64,000 bases of DNA from Natronococcus sp. A-GB1 (lineage in GTDB: Archaea > Halobacteriota > Halobacteria > Halobacteriales > Natrialbaceae): positions 1 through 64,000 of the forward strand of contig NZ_JARUKW010000014.1 in NCBI RefSeq assembly GCF_029688845.1, in the 5' to 3' direction. The notes under the pieces are model-generated. The model worked only from the letters and a program-made list of their open reading frames with translations, ran no database searches and was not told the origin of the DNA. The position numbers were made by a program, and so were the translations under genes. Positions 19,145 through 27,913 of the stretch are shown piece after piece (positions within the stretch are counted from its first letter, which is position 1; the number at the start of each line of letters is the position of its first letter).

Positions 19145-20882
19145 CGGTCTCACCTCTGCTCTCGGCTCGCGCCGATTCCGGTTGCAGTTCGTCCGCTTCG
19201 ATACGCCCCTCGCGTCGAATCCGCTCGATATCTTGCTCGATGGCGTCCATGAAGGCTGCTCGGTCGGTGACGTACTGCTCGAGGAACTCGCTCAGCTTTT
19301 CGGCGGTCAGGTACGTGCTCATGATGACGTACGCCGCGCCGCGATCGTAGAGCTCGCGAGCATCGTCGATCCGCTCGGCCTCGACGAACACCGTCGCGTC
19401 GTCCGGAGCTTCGTCCAGGACAGCCTTGTTGACGTCGACCTGAACGCTCGAGCTCAGGACGAAGCTCGCGTTCTTCAAGTTCGCCGCCTTTCGGACCTCG
19501 CCGTGGCGGAAGTCCCCGAAGATGTGGTCGTAGCGTCCCTCGCGTTCGATCTCGTCGATATGTTCGGTCTTGCGGTCGATGACGACAACGGTCCCGTACC
19601 GCTCCTCGAGGACCGGAAGCGCTCGCTCGGTGACCTCGTCGTATCCGATCGCGATGGCGTGGTTCTTGTACTCCGCAAGGTCGGTGTCGATCTTCTCCTC
19701 GGACTCGAACCGACTGAACCACGGCTTCACCCAGCGGTAGATCGTGTGGTTGTACGAGATGATGTACGTGGAGACGCTCATCGTCAGCAGCGCCATCAGG
19801 CTCAGGTAGCCCAGCACGTCGGAGTCGATGTACCCCTGTGCAAAGGCAAGCGCGCCGACGACCAGGGAGAACTCGCTGACCTGGACCATGTTGATCGAGC
19901 CCAGGAACGAGGTCTCGACGCTGAAGCCCTCCCGGTCGATGAGGTAGAACATGATCCAGAAGTTGCCGACCATCAACACCAGCGAGGCGATGATCGCCTC
20001 CTGCCAGTAGGCCAGCAGAGCGCTGACGCCCTCGATCTGGAGCCCGATGCTCGCGAAGAACACGAGGATGAAGAAGTCGGTAATCGGCGTGATCCGATCC
20101 TCGAGTTCCTTGCTGTAGGGGAGCTGTGCGAGGCTGATCCCCGCCAGGAACGCGCCGACCTCGACGGAGAGATCGAACCCTTCCGCGATCGCGATAAAGA
20201 GAAACGCCCAGGCGATCGCGACGATCAGGAAGACGTCCTTGTTGTTGGCGATCCGCCGGAAGACCCGCGGCAGGAGGTAGCGCGAGGAAGCGATCGAGAA
20301 GAGGCCGATGAAGCCCATCATGACGAAGATCACGGCGAGCGTCGTGGCGATCTCGCCCGCGTTGTCGAGCGAGTCGGCGCTGAAAAGCGCCAGTACGACC
20401 ACGAGGTAGATGTCCTGAACGATGAGCACCCCGACGTCGATCTTCCCGGGCAGCGACGTGATCTCGTCCTTGTCGGTGAGCACCTTGACGATGATCGGCG
20501 TCGCGCCGAAGACGGTCGCCAGCGCAATGACGAGCACCTCGGTCGTGCCGAAGCCGAGGACGAGCGCGACCAGGAACGCGAGCGCGGTCTGGAGCACCGT
20601 CTGTCCGATCGCGACGTTCGTGATCGGACGGAGGATCTCCCGGATGTCCTCGAAGCGCATCTTCATCCCCAGCAAGAACAGCAGAAAGCCGAGCCCGAGT
20701 TCGGCCATCAGGTCGACGAGCCCCTCGTCGGTGACGACGTCGAACATCACCGGACCGAGGATGATTCCGGTCAGAATGTAGGCGATGATCGTCGGCTGGC
20801 CCGTCTGCCGGGCGATCAGTCCGACGGCTGTGGCGACGACGATGATGATAGCGAAGTCGGCGGCGAGCGCGATCTCACTCAT
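19137..20882 (-). CDS. CPA2-type cation/proton antiporter with degenerate RCK domain
   Basis: 581 aa, a paralogue of the overlapping downstream antiporter. The membrane region (~1-390) includes LGFLLFLLGMKMRFEDIRE and DVGVLIVQDIYLVVVLALF. The C-terminal RCK-like domain starts AIAIGYDEVTERALPVLEE: strand 1 is present, but the glycine motif reads GYDEVT rather than GxGxxG. Strand 2 ends in VVIDRK, so acidic D is kept. The last ~50 residues are a charged helical tail. It is first in a two-gene operon, and the 8-bp overlap argues for coupled, near-equimolar synthesis and possibly a mixed complex. Confidence 0.9.
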   Translation of the reverse strand: MSEIALAADFAIIIVVATAVGLIARQTGQPTIIAYILTGIILGPVMFDVVTDEGLVDLMAELGLGFLLFLLGMKMRFEDIREILRPITNVAIGQTVLQTALAFLVALVLGFGTTEVLVIALATVFGATPIIVKVLTDKDEITSLPGKIDVGVLIVQDIYLVVVLALFSADSLDNAGEIATTLAVIFVMMGFIGLFSIASSRYLLPRVFRRIANNKDVFLIVAIAWAFLFIAIAEGFDLSVEVGAFLAGISLAQLPYSKELEDRITPITDFFILVFFASIGLQIEGVSALLAYWQEAIIASLVLMVGNFWIMFYLIDREGFSVETSFLGSINMVQVSEFSLVVGALAFAQGYIDSDVLGYLSLMALLTMSVSTYIISYNHTIYRWVKPWFSRFESEEKIDTDLAEYKNHAIAIGYDEVTERALPVLEERYGTVVVIDRKTEHIDEIEREGRYDHIFGDFRHGEVRKAANLKNASFVLSSSVQVDVNKAVLDEAPDDATVFVEAERIDDARELYDRGAAYVIMSTYLTAEKLSEFLEQYVTDRAAFMDAIEQDIERIRREGRIEADELQPESARAESRGETDG

Positions 20883-21007
20883 TTCGGGCCACGTCGTCTC
20901 CGTGTTTGCACAGTCCGGTTTTATGTATTGTGTTCCGATCGTGCAACCAGCCTGCGGGCGATCCAGTCCGCAGACGATCGATCCTGGACGACCGGAATCG
21001 ACCGCGG

Positions 21008-21376
21008 CTACCCGGCGAGTCCCTCGATGAGGAACTCCGCCGAGGCGAGATTCGTCGCGATCGCCGTGTCGTGGACGTCACAGATCCGCAACAGCGCCGA
21101 GATGTCGGGCTCGTGAGGCTGGGCACGAAGCGGATCCCGTAGAAAGACGATTCCGTCGAGCCTGCCCTCGGCGACCTCCGAGCCGATCATCAGGTCGCCG
21201 CCGAGCGGACCCGACTGCTTGCGATCGATCTCGAGGTCGGCCTCCTCCATCAGTCGCTTTCCGGTGGTTCCGGTCGCGATCAGCTCGTACTCCTGGAGCT
21301 GGTCCTCGTGGTTCTGTGCGAATTCGATCAGGTCCGATTTCTTCTCGTCGTGGGCGATGAGTGCGACGCGTGTCAT
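21008..21376 (-). CDS. mgsA: Methylglyoxal synthase
   Basis: 122 aa. The family is clear from ALIAHDEKKSDLIEF, GTTGKRLMEE and SGPLGGDLMIGSEVAEG, with the DPLRAQPHEPD loop near the end. The enzyme converts dihydroxyacetone phosphate to methylglyoxal and phosphate in the cytosol, a bypass of lower glycolysis under phosphate limitation or sugar excess. It is divergent (85 bp) from a VOC/glyoxalase-fold gene that could act on methylglyoxal-derived adducts. Confidence 0.93.
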   Translation of the reverse strand: MTRVALIAHDEKKSDLIEFAQNHEDQLQEYELIATGTTGKRLMEEADLEIDRKQSGPLGGDLMIGSEVAEGRLDGIVFLRDPLRAQPHEPDISALLRICDVHDTAIATNLASAEFLIEGLAG

Positions 21377-21461
21377 AGGCCGGTATTGTCACAGGGAACC
21401 ATAACGCTGGCCGAACCGGAGAACGGAAGCGCTTTTGGGAGTCGATCGTACGAACGACACC

Positions 21462-21881
21462 ATGACGGAACTCAGTGCACACCACGTCGGTGTCACCGTC
21501 GACGATCTCGAGGAGACGCTCCCGTTCTACCGCGACGTCCTCGGACTCGAGGTGCTCGACCGGTTCTCGGTCGAGGGTAAGGCCTTTGCCGACGCCGTCG
21601 GCGTCGACGGCGCGGGCGCCGACTTCGTCCACCTCGATGCGAACGGCGTCCGCCTCGAGCTCGTCGAGTACGACTCCGAAGCCAACCCCCGATCGACACC
21701 GGAACTCGACGAGCCGGGCGCGACCCACGTCGGTCTCGCGGTCGCGGACCTCGAGGGGTTCTACGCCGACCTGCCCGAGGACGTGCCGACGATCAGCGAG
21801 CCCCGGACGACCGCGAGCGGGACGTCGATCTGCTTTCTCCGGGATCCGGAGGGGAACCTCGTCGAAGTACTGGAAACGTAA
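21462..21881 (+). CDS. VOC-family protein (glyoxalase I / methylmalonyl-CoA epimerase-like)
   Basis: 139 aa. There are two beta-alpha-beta-beta-beta modules: SAHHVGVTVDDLEETLPFYRDVLG and GATHVGLAVADLEGFYADL. Metal-ligand-like residues are His in HHVGV, Glu in RLELVEY, His in THVGLAV and Glu in NLVEVLE, so a single divalent metal site is plausible. The C-terminal CFLRDPEGNLVEVLE is typical. The family covers glyoxalase I, epimerases and dioxygenases. The neighbouring mgsA favours an aldehyde-detoxifying role, but methylmalonyl-CoA epimerase is an alternative. The start at 21462 follows an AT-poor leader. Confidence 0.83.
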   Translation: MTELSAHHVGVTVDDLEETLPFYRDVLGLEVLDRFSVEGKAFADAVGVDGAGADFVHLDANGVRLELVEYDSEANPRSTPELDEPGATHVGLAVADLEGFYADLPEDVPTISEPRTTASGTSICFLRDPEGNLVEVLET

Positions 21882-21894
21882 CGTAAAGAGGAGC

Positions 21895-22461
21895 TTAGCT
21901 CAGCAGGAACCGGAGCTTCGGGAAGCGCTCGACGAGCGCCTCGCCGCCGACCTGGATCCGCGCGATGTAGCGGTCCAGCCCGAGGATCCGGCCCGCGCCG
22001 AACGCCGCCAGCGCCAGGAAAACGACGGCGTAGATCAGCGTGTAGTCGAACGCCGCGAGCCAGGCGCCCTCCCAGCCGCCGAGGTAGAACATGCTCATCT
22101 GGATGGCTCCCCCCAGGGCGGCCAGCCGGACGAACGCGCCCGCGATCAGCGCCACACCGATCAGCACCTGCGTAACCGGAACGACGACGTTGATGACCTC
22201 GAGCACCATCGCGTTACCCGCCATCGCGGCGTACAGCCCGCTGACGGGGCTGGTGGGGTCGACGCCGTGGACCAGGAAGCCGCTTGCATCGAACGCCTCA
22301 CCGCCGACGAACGCGAACTTCCCCAGCCCGGCGAGCAGCATCATTCCGCCCATCACGAACCGCAGGGCGACGACGAACCACGCGCTGAGCGCGTGGGGTT
22401 CGCCGAGGAGGTCGATCCCCCCGTATCGGCTCTCGAGCCGGTTTCGAGTTGTTGTAGACAT
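21895..22461 (-). CDS. DoxX-family membrane protein
   Basis: 188 aa. Four transmembrane helices: FVVALRFVMGGMMLLAGLGKF, MVLEVINVVVPVTQVLIGVALIAGAFV, LAALGGAIQMSMFYLG and FDYTLIYAVVFLALAAFG. The HGVDPTSPVSGLYAAM loop and late RILGLDRYI are typical of haloarchaeal DoxX/DoxD-like proteins. The family includes the thiosulfate:quinone oxidoreductase subunit DoxD, but most members are of unknown function. It converges with the VOC gene (13 bp). Confidence 0.85.
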   Translation of the reverse strand: MSTTTRNRLESRYGGIDLLGEPHALSAWFVVALRFVMGGMMLLAGLGKFAFVGGEAFDASGFLVHGVDPTSPVSGLYAAMAGNAMVLEVINVVVPVTQVLIGVALIAGAFVRLAALGGAIQMSMFYLGGWEGAWLAAFDYTLIYAVVFLALAAFGAGRILGLDRYIARIQVGGEALVERFPKLRFLLS

Positions 22462-22636
22462 TGTTGGTCACCGTTACAGTTTACCGTTGGCCACCCACCG
22501 TCCGATACAGGGAACTCGATTTTCGCGGCCGGAGAAATCAACCAAAGGTTTAGAGTTGTTTTCCGTCCGACCATCCTCAGTCGGGGTCGCCCGCAAGGAT
22601 GGCAATCTTTTCGACCGGCCCGGACCACGGTCGAGC

Positions 22637-23440
22637 ATGAACTTCTTCGATCGCCTTCGCGACCGCATTCGAACGGTCGACAGCGTCGTCTCGGTCGGAC
22701 TCGATCCGGACCCCTCGAGGATCCCCGACCATCTCGCCGAACACGACCTCCCGCGGTGGGCGTTCAACCGGCGAATCATCGACGCCACGCACGACCACGC
22801 GGCCGTGTTCAAACCGAACGCGGCGTTCTACGAGGACCCCGACGGCTGGCGAGCTTTAGAGGAGACGATCGCCTACGCACACGGAAAGGGCGTTCCCGTC
22901 CTGCTCGACGCCAAGCGGGCCGACATCGGAAACACGACTCGGCAGTACGCCGAATTGCTCGAGCGTGCGGACGCGATCACGGTCAACCCTTACATGGGTC
23001 GGGACTCGCTTCAGCCGTTTCTGGCCGAGGAGGAGGCGGGGGTGTTCGTCCTCTGTCGCACATCGAACCCGGGCGGGGAGGACCTCCAGGACCTCGAGCT
23101 CGCGAGCGGCGAGGCCGTTTATGAGCGCGTGGCCGCGCTCGCGGATCTCTGGAACGAGAACGACAACGTCGGGCTCGTGGTCGGCGCGACGAAACCCGAG
23201 GAACTCGAGGACCTGCGCGAACAGGTACCCGAACTCCCCTTCCTCGTCCCTGGGATCGGCGCCCAGGGTGGCGACGCCGAGGCCGCCGTCGAGTACGGAC
23301 TCGCGGACGGGGTCGGGCTGGTCAACTCCTCGAGGGGGATCATCTTCGCGGGCGAGGACAGGGGGGAGGCGTTCGCGAACGCTAGCGGCCAGGCGGCAAA
23401 ACGGCTCAAGAAACGACTGAACCGGTACCGCGACGCCTGA
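22637..23440 (+). CDS. pyrF: Orotidine 5'-phosphate decarboxylase
   Basis: 267 aa, type 2 (longer) family. The start at 22637 gives MNFFDRLRDRIRTVDS followed by SVGLDPDPSRIP. The catalytic stretch VLLDAKRADIGNT has the Asp-Lys-Asp array. VFKPNAAFYED, TVNPYMGRDSLQPF and LVPGIGAQGGD are substrate-loop motifs. It decarboxylates OMP to UMP in pyrimidine synthesis. No other pyr gene is nearby. It is divergent from the DoxX gene. Confidence 0.95.
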   Translation: MNFFDRLRDRIRTVDSVVSVGLDPDPSRIPDHLAEHDLPRWAFNRRIIDATHDHAAVFKPNAAFYEDPDGWRALEETIAYAHGKGVPVLLDAKRADIGNTTRQYAELLERADAITVNPYMGRDSLQPFLAEEEAGVFVLCRTSNPGGEDLQDLELASGEAVYERVAALADLWNENDNVGLVVGATKPEELEDLREQVPELPFLVPGIGAQGGDAEAAVEYGLADGVGLVNSSRGIIFAGEDRGEAFANASGQAAKRLKKRLNRYRDA

Positions 23441-23455
23441 CCGTTCGCGTCGATC

Positions 23456-23734
23456 CTACTCGGTTCGAGCGTCGGTGTCGGCGCCCCCGCAAGCCGTCGA
23501 GACGACCCGTCCCGCGATCATGCCGTCGACGACCCGGCCGACGATCTCGACCTCAACCGGCTCTCGAGGCGGCTGTTCCTCGAGTTTCTCGAGCCCTTCG
23601 ACGACGGCGACGTCCATCGGACTGGCGTCGTGAGGGTGGGCGGCGACGAGGATTTCGTCTCGCTGCTCGAGTTCGAGGCGGAACCGCTTGCCGACGGCAA
23701 GGGAGTCGCCCAGCAGGTCGCGGATCGACGTCAT
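23456..23734 (-). CDS. Small acidic protein of unknown function
   Basis: 92 aa. It starts MTSIRDLLGDSLAVGKRF, and the middle (EILVAAHPHDASPMDVAVVEGLEKLEEQ) and end (EVEIVGRVVDGMIAGRVVSTA) look like a mixed beta/alpha fold. No membrane segment, signal or catalytic motif was recognised. It lies 18 bp downstream of a small zinc-finger gene on the same strand, so the two are probably one transcript. Confidence 0.6.
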   Translation of the reverse strand: MTSIRDLLGDSLAVGKRFRLELEQRDEILVAAHPHDASPMDVAVVEGLEKLEEQPPREPVEVEIVGRVVDGMIAGRVVSTACGGADTDARTE

Positions 23735-23752
23735 CGGCGGGTACCTGCCATC

Positions 23753-23932
23753 TCAGAACCGGTGGACGTCGACGTCGTCGGACTGACGGTCGGGCTGGCC
23801 CTGGGCCACGCAGTCGGTACACAGCCCCGGTCCCGGCTCGTAGTGTTGTTCACACGTGAGCGTCCCGCAGTTGGCACACCGCTCCTGAGCCGGCTCCGAC
23901 TCACAGATCTGGCAGAGGCCACTGATGCTCAT
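23753..23932 (-). CDS. Small zinc-finger protein (CPxCG-type)
   Basis: 59 aa read from an ATG at 23932 to TGA at 23753, too short for routine ORF calling. The sequence has CQIC, CANC, CEQH and CTDC, i.e. two pairs of zinc-binding knuckles in B-box-like or CPxCG-like spacing. An Asp-rich tail ends in VDVHRF. Haloarchaea encode many such zinc micro-proteins, some with roles in biofilm and motility, but none can be inferred here. It is probably co-transcribed with the downstream 92-aa protein gene. Confidence 0.75.
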   Translation of the reverse strand: MSISGLCQICESEPAQERCANCGTLTCEQHYEPGPGLCTDCVAQGQPDRQSDDVDVHRF

Positions 23933-24015
23933 GATAGATCGTACGGACCCGAGTGGCTTGAAAGGGGGCCCGGCACGACCGTTCGAACGGGTCGACCATC
24001 AGGGTGGAGACGAGG

Positions 24016-24429
24016 TTACGGGCTCGCGGCCTCGAGTTCGTAACAGCGCTCGAGCAGCGTCTCGAGTTCGTCGCCGACCGTGGACCATCTGACGGTTCCG
24101 CTCCGCTGGTCGTACTCGATCAGTCCCCGATCCGCCAGTTTCGGGAGGTGGGTGTGATAGAGGTCGATCAGTAGCCGCTCCCGATCGTCGGGGGAAACCC
24201 GTTCGGCAGGGACTGATACCTCGCGAGCGGCGATCGACGTTGCCAGCGACTCGATGCTCGCGACCTCCGTTTCGGAAAGGCAGTAGAGTACGTCGCGTCG
24301 TCGCCGGCTACTGAGAAGCGAGAGGGACTCGTCCACCGACGATCGCTGCCCACCGACGGCGGGTAGTTCGACATCCGATTCGGCCGTCGTAGCGTGGTCC
24401 TCTCGGTCTTCCGAGCGATAGTCGACCAT
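24016..24429 (-). CDS. DUF7344 haloarchaeal winged-helix-type regulator
   Basis: 137 aa. After a ~35-residue acidic, unstructured N-terminus the DUF7344 core follows: SLLSSRRRRDVLYCLSE, LATSIAAREVSVP, then RERLLIDLYHTHLPKLADRGLIEYDQRSGTVRW. It presumably regulates transcription. A TATA-like TTTATTAACG on the minus strand (24455-24464) about 26-35 nt upstream suggests a short or absent leader. It is divergent from the HalOD1/DUF7504-protease operon and shares a 187 bp AT-rich region with it, so it may regulate that operon. Confidence 0.78.
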   Translation of the reverse strand: MVDYRSEDREDHATTAESDVELPAVGGQRSSVDESLSLLSSRRRRDVLYCLSETEVASIESLATSIAAREVSVPAERVSPDDRERLLIDLYHTHLPKLADRGLIEYDQRSGTVRWSTVGDELETLLERCYELEAASP

Positions 24430-24616
24430 ATATCTGTCCGAACTCGACCGACGTTAATAAACTTGCTAGAGAGCTGTTACGCTGGAACGTACGAAATCAA
24501 TACAAAAACTAGCCTGGAAAATTAAATAAATTTGCTTATTTCTGACTTAGTATTATTCTCAGAAGTTGCATAACATCCGCGAGCTTTTCCTAAGCGACCG
24601 TCGTACCCGGTGACGG
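24430..24616. promoter_or_regulatory. AT-rich divergent promoter region
   Basis: Positions ~24455-24575 are far richer in A/T than the surroundings. On the minus strand TTTATTAACG is a TATA candidate for the DUF7344 gene. On the plus strand ATTAAATAAATTTGC (~24520-24536) and a second AT-run near 24548 precede the HalOD1/DUF7504 gene. GGTGACGG just before 24617 supplies a weak Shine-Dalgarno. Confidence 0.5.
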
Positions 24617-25840
24617 ATGACGAACGACCGATCCCGGAACGAGGCCGGAGTCGACGAGAGAGACGGAACAGCCCCCGGGATCCGGTCTCGTCCGAGTATC
24701 TCGATCGTCGAACGGGTCGCGGACGGAACCGATCGGTCCCCCCTCGAGTTGCCGCCGTTAAACGAGACGGTAGACGTCGACGCGCTCGACCGACTGCTTG
24801 AAGCCGACGATCCGGACAGTCCGTGGCCGACCGTCGTCTTCCGGTACGCGAACCGCCGGGTTCGGGCGACCGCCGACGGAGTGATCGAGCTCACGAACCC
24901 GGATGAGACCGACGTCTCCGCCATCGACGAGTGGACTCACGTCTCGATCGTCGCGGAACCCGACGAGCGAGCCGTCGCAGTACGCATCGCGTCGGCCATC
25001 GCGAGTCGATCCGGTTGGAATCGGGACCGAGTACGGACGGCGATCGAAGACGTGATCGATCCGGACGCACTGGCCCGCCTCAGCCAGCAGCGGGAGAACG
25101 GGATCTCGCGCCCCGGCGCGACGGTCTTATTCTCGGTGCTCGGCCACGACGTCGTCGTCGACCCCGGTGGGACGGTCAGCGTTGGCTCCACGCTCGGACG
25201 GCTGAAGCGAACGGGCGGGAACGTGCTGATCGCCGGCGGCGTCCCCGACGACCTCGTCGACCTCGCCAGCGCGAACCTCCTCGGCGATCCCGACCGAAAC
25301 CGCCGTCACCTCCTCGCGCTGCTCGATCGCGACCGACGGGTCGTCTCCGATCGACTGGCGCCGACCGACGTCGCATCGGCACAGATCGTCGACTACGCGA
25401 TGACCGCACGTTCGGTCGCGTCGGCGGGAGCGCCCGTCGCCGACGCGGTCGCTGTCGTCGACGAACCCACCGATCTCGACGAACTCGAGAGGACCGTCGA
25501 TGCACGGATCCGCGCGTTCGGAACCGAAACACGCCTCTCCGAACCCGGAGACCTCCGGCTCTGTATCGACTCGCTGCGGCCGATGCTCGACGAGCGCGGG
25601 ACCGACGGCACCGTCGCCCTCCTCGAGCCGATCTGCGAGGCGGTCCGGGACGTCTCGGGACTCGGCCACTACGTGTTGCCGGTCGACCGCGACGAGCCCC
25701 TCGTCGACGCTCTCGAGTCGCTGTTCGACGCGACCGTCGAACTTCGCGTCGGCGACTGCGGTCCCCAGCAGCGCTGGCACCTCCACGAGAGCGGGTATAC
25801 GACCGCCTGGATCGGACTCGCCCGATCCGACGAACGATGA
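24617..25840 (+). CDS. Tandem HalOD1 / DUF7504 signalling protein
   Basis: 407 aa, soluble. Residues ~28-93 form a HalOD1-like module (SISIVERVADG, DVDALDRLL, VVFRYANRRVRATADGVIEL). Residues ~118-190 form a second one (VAVRIASAIA, VIDPDALARL, ATVLFSVLGHDVVVDPGGTVSVG). Residues ~200-400 match DUF7504, a haloarchaeal family resembling a KaiC/RecA fold without nucleotide-binding motifs (NVLIAGGVPDDLVDLASANLL, LRLCIDSLRPMLDE, GHYVLPVDRDEPLVDALESLFDATVELR). HalOD1 is regarded as an output domain. The stop overlaps the start of the caspase-like gene (ATGA), so the two are translationally coupled. The exact biochemical role is unknown. Confidence 0.75.
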   Translation: MTNDRSRNEAGVDERDGTAPGIRSRPSISIVERVADGTDRSPLELPPLNETVDVDALDRLLEADDPDSPWPTVVFRYANRRVRATADGVIELTNPDETDVSAIDEWTHVSIVAEPDERAVAVRIASAIASRSGWNRDRVRTAIEDVIDPDALARLSQQRENGISRPGATVLFSVLGHDVVVDPGGTVSVGSTLGRLKRTGGNVLIAGGVPDDLVDLASANLLGDPDRNRRHLLALLDRDRRVVSDRLAPTDVASAQIVDYAMTARSVASAGAPVADAVAVVDEPTDLDELERTVDARIRAFGTETRLSEPGDLRLCIDSLRPMLDERGTDGTVALLEPICEAVRDVSGLGHYVLPVDRDEPLVDALESLFDATVELRVGDCGPQQRWHLHESGYTTAWIGLARSDER

Positions 25841-27906
25841 CCGCCGATCCGAGGTTCCAGCCGTTCGACGACGGCGCCGGACTCACCGTCGTCGATCCGA
25901 TCGAAAACAGGCAGTGTCCGTTCCGAACCGACGACCCGGTCTCGCCCCGGTCGATCGAACCCTCTGGATTCTCCCGCCCCGTCGACGGCGCCGTCGAGCT
26001 GACGGCTTCCGAACTGGTCTTTCCGTACGTCGTCCCCGTGTACGTCCGCGACCCGACCGGCGAGATGTTGCTCGAGACCGACTCCTGTGCCTACGAACGG
26101 CTCCCCGAGGGAGAGTACGTCCTCGAGCTGATGGCCCCGATCCAGCTCTACGTTCGCGTTCGGAGCCCGGTGACGATCGCGTCGGCCGACGACCGGCTGG
26201 CGTTCGACTTCGGCGAGTCGACGACGGTGGGTCTCGGGGCGCGGTCGCGACACGAACGCCCCGCCGCCATGGTTACGACGACGGCCGAGCCGGCGGACCT
26301 GGCACGTGCCGTCTCGACGTTCGGCTCGGCGTTGAAGACCCACAGCTGTGATCGCTCGCTACCGTCGCTTCGGGGCCACCCGCCCCGACTGGAGCTGGGG
26401 TCGGCGGTTCGAATTCCGTCGGCAGTCGAAACGCCCGACTCGGGCGTCCGCCTCGTCGTCCCCCCGGACCGGTCGGCGATCTACGCCGCTAGCCCGCTTG
26501 CGTACTACCTCGCGGCGACGGTCGAGACCGGGCCGGACCCGCGGATCGAAACCGAGGACGGATTCGTCCATTCGCTCGGAGACACGACCAACGCCGTCGT
26601 CAGATCGATCGAACGCGTGCTCGAGCAGGTGTTCTTCGTCGACTGCGTGGCCCGGACGGAGGGGCTCTACCGGGTCGATCTCCACGAGCGTGATCGGTTC
26701 GAGGAGCGATTCGATCTCGCGCTCGACGACCTGTACGAGGCCGAGCTCGCCGACCGGCTCGAACCCGTCCTCTCGATTCCGTACGACTCGATCGCGGACC
26801 TCCTGCCGCGGTGGAACCTCGTTACGCACGCGACAGCCGAACCGGAGAACGCGACCGTGCTTCCCTACCTCGCCGACGAGCTGTCGATCGTACGACCGGC
26901 ACCCGAAGATCGGTCCGGGACCGACCCGACCCCGCCCACCGCGCTCGCGATAGACGAGTTCACGCGTTCTCGCGCGGGAGTCGACCGGGGGGCGGAGTTT
27001 TCGTACGTCTCCCCGCCGCCGACCGACGCCTTCGGCCAGGCATGGCTGGGCGAGGGCGTCCCGATCGGCGCGACCAAGCTCCTGCGAAGCGCCTTCGAGA
27101 ACGGACTCGAGCGCTCATCCTCGGGCGACGCCGTCGAGGTAGCGATCGTCTGCAACGACCCCGAGATGGCCGCGGAGTTCGATACGACCGACGGCACCCT
27201 CTACGGGGAGCGCGAGAAGCTCCCGTTCGAGGTGACGGTACACAGATCCGTCTCCGCCGAGGAGCTCCGGGAGCTGTTCGCGGCCGACCTCGACTTCCTC
27301 CACTACGTCGGCCACGTCGAGAACAGCGCCTTCGTTTGCTCGAATGGAGTGCTCGAGGCGCGAGCGCTGGCCGACGTCGGCGTCGACGCGTTTCTGATCA
27401 ACGGCTGTCGATCGTACGACGTCGGCGTTCGTGTGATCGAACGGGGCGGCGTCGGCGGCGTCGTCACGCTCAGCGATGTCGGTAACCGGGACGCGATCGC
27501 CGTCGGCCGCCTCGTCGCACGGCTGTTGAACAACGGGTTCTCGATCCGGGACGCGACCTCGATCGCCCGCAGTCAGCGCCTCGTCGGCAACCAGTACACC
27601 GTCGTCGGAGACGGAAGCATTACTGTCGGCCAGGCCGGTAGCGGAGTCCCGAACACCGCCCGGATCGAACCGATCGGCGACGGCGAGCGCCGGCTGCGAC
27701 TTGAGCTTCACCACGTCGATAGCGGACCCGGCGCCCAGTACGTCCCCTACATCGACGGCGTCGATCGGCACTTCCTCGCGGGCACCGAACTCCCGCCAAT
27801 CGACGTCTCCGGCGGAGCACTCTCGCGGTTCCTCAGGCTGGCGGAGATTCCGGTCCGCTGGGGGGAAGAATGGTACTGGTCGACGGACGATCGGTTCGTC
27901 TGGTAA
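25837..27906 (+). CDS. Caspase-like (CHAT-type) cysteine protease candidate
   Basis: 689 aa. The C-terminal third has a clan CD-like core: LFAADLDFLHYVGHVENSAFVC gives a beta strand ending in H-Y-V-G-H (His489, His493), then VDAFLINGCRS places Cys524 after a second strand, then GVGGVVTLSDVGNRDAIAVGRLVARLLNNGFSIRDATS, the region that follows the catalytic Cys in CHAT proteins. Residues 1-~430 are an unrecognised, mostly beta-rich acidic region, and ~570-689 form another beta-rich region. No transmembrane segment is seen. It probably cleaves a partner protein in response to the coupled HalOD1/DUF7504 gene product. Activity is an inference from the His/Cys pair. Confidence 0.65.
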   Translation: MTADPRFQPFDDGAGLTVVDPIENRQCPFRTDDPVSPRSIEPSGFSRPVDGAVELTASELVFPYVVPVYVRDPTGEMLLETDSCAYERLPEGEYVLELMAPIQLYVRVRSPVTIASADDRLAFDFGESTTVGLGARSRHERPAAMVTTTAEPADLARAVSTFGSALKTHSCDRSLPSLRGHPPRLELGSAVRIPSAVETPDSGVRLVVPPDRSAIYAASPLAYYLAATVETGPDPRIETEDGFVHSLGDTTNAVVRSIERVLEQVFFVDCVARTEGLYRVDLHERDRFEERFDLALDDLYEAELADRLEPVLSIPYDSIADLLPRWNLVTHATAEPENATVLPYLADELSIVRPAPEDRSGTDPTPPTALAIDEFTRSRAGVDRGAEFSYVSPPPTDAFGQAWLGEGVPIGATKLLRSAFENGLERSSSGDAVEVAIVCNDPEMAAEFDTTDGTLYGEREKLPFEVTVHRSVSAEELRELFAADLDFLHYVGHVENSAFVCSNGVLEARALADVGVDAFLINGCRSYDVGVRVIERGGVGGVVTLSDVGNRDAIAVGRLVARLLNNGFSIRDATSIARSQRLVGNQYTVVGDGSITVGQAGSGVPNTARIEPIGDGERRLRLELHHVDSGPGAQYVPYIDGVDRHFLAGTELPPIDVSGGALSRFLRLAEIPVRWGEEWYWSTDDRFVW

Positions 27907-27913
27907 GGACGGC

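Noticed and set aside
19128-21116. 662-codon plus-strand frame opposite the antiporter gene
   Set aside because: Low-complexity Asp/Arg/Gln-rich antisense of a clear CPA2 membrane protein.
24931-25840. Arg-rich upstream part of the long frame that runs into the protease gene
   Set aside because: It overlaps the HalOD1/DUF7504 gene out of frame and is Arg-rich; the start at 25837 with ATGA coupling fits better.
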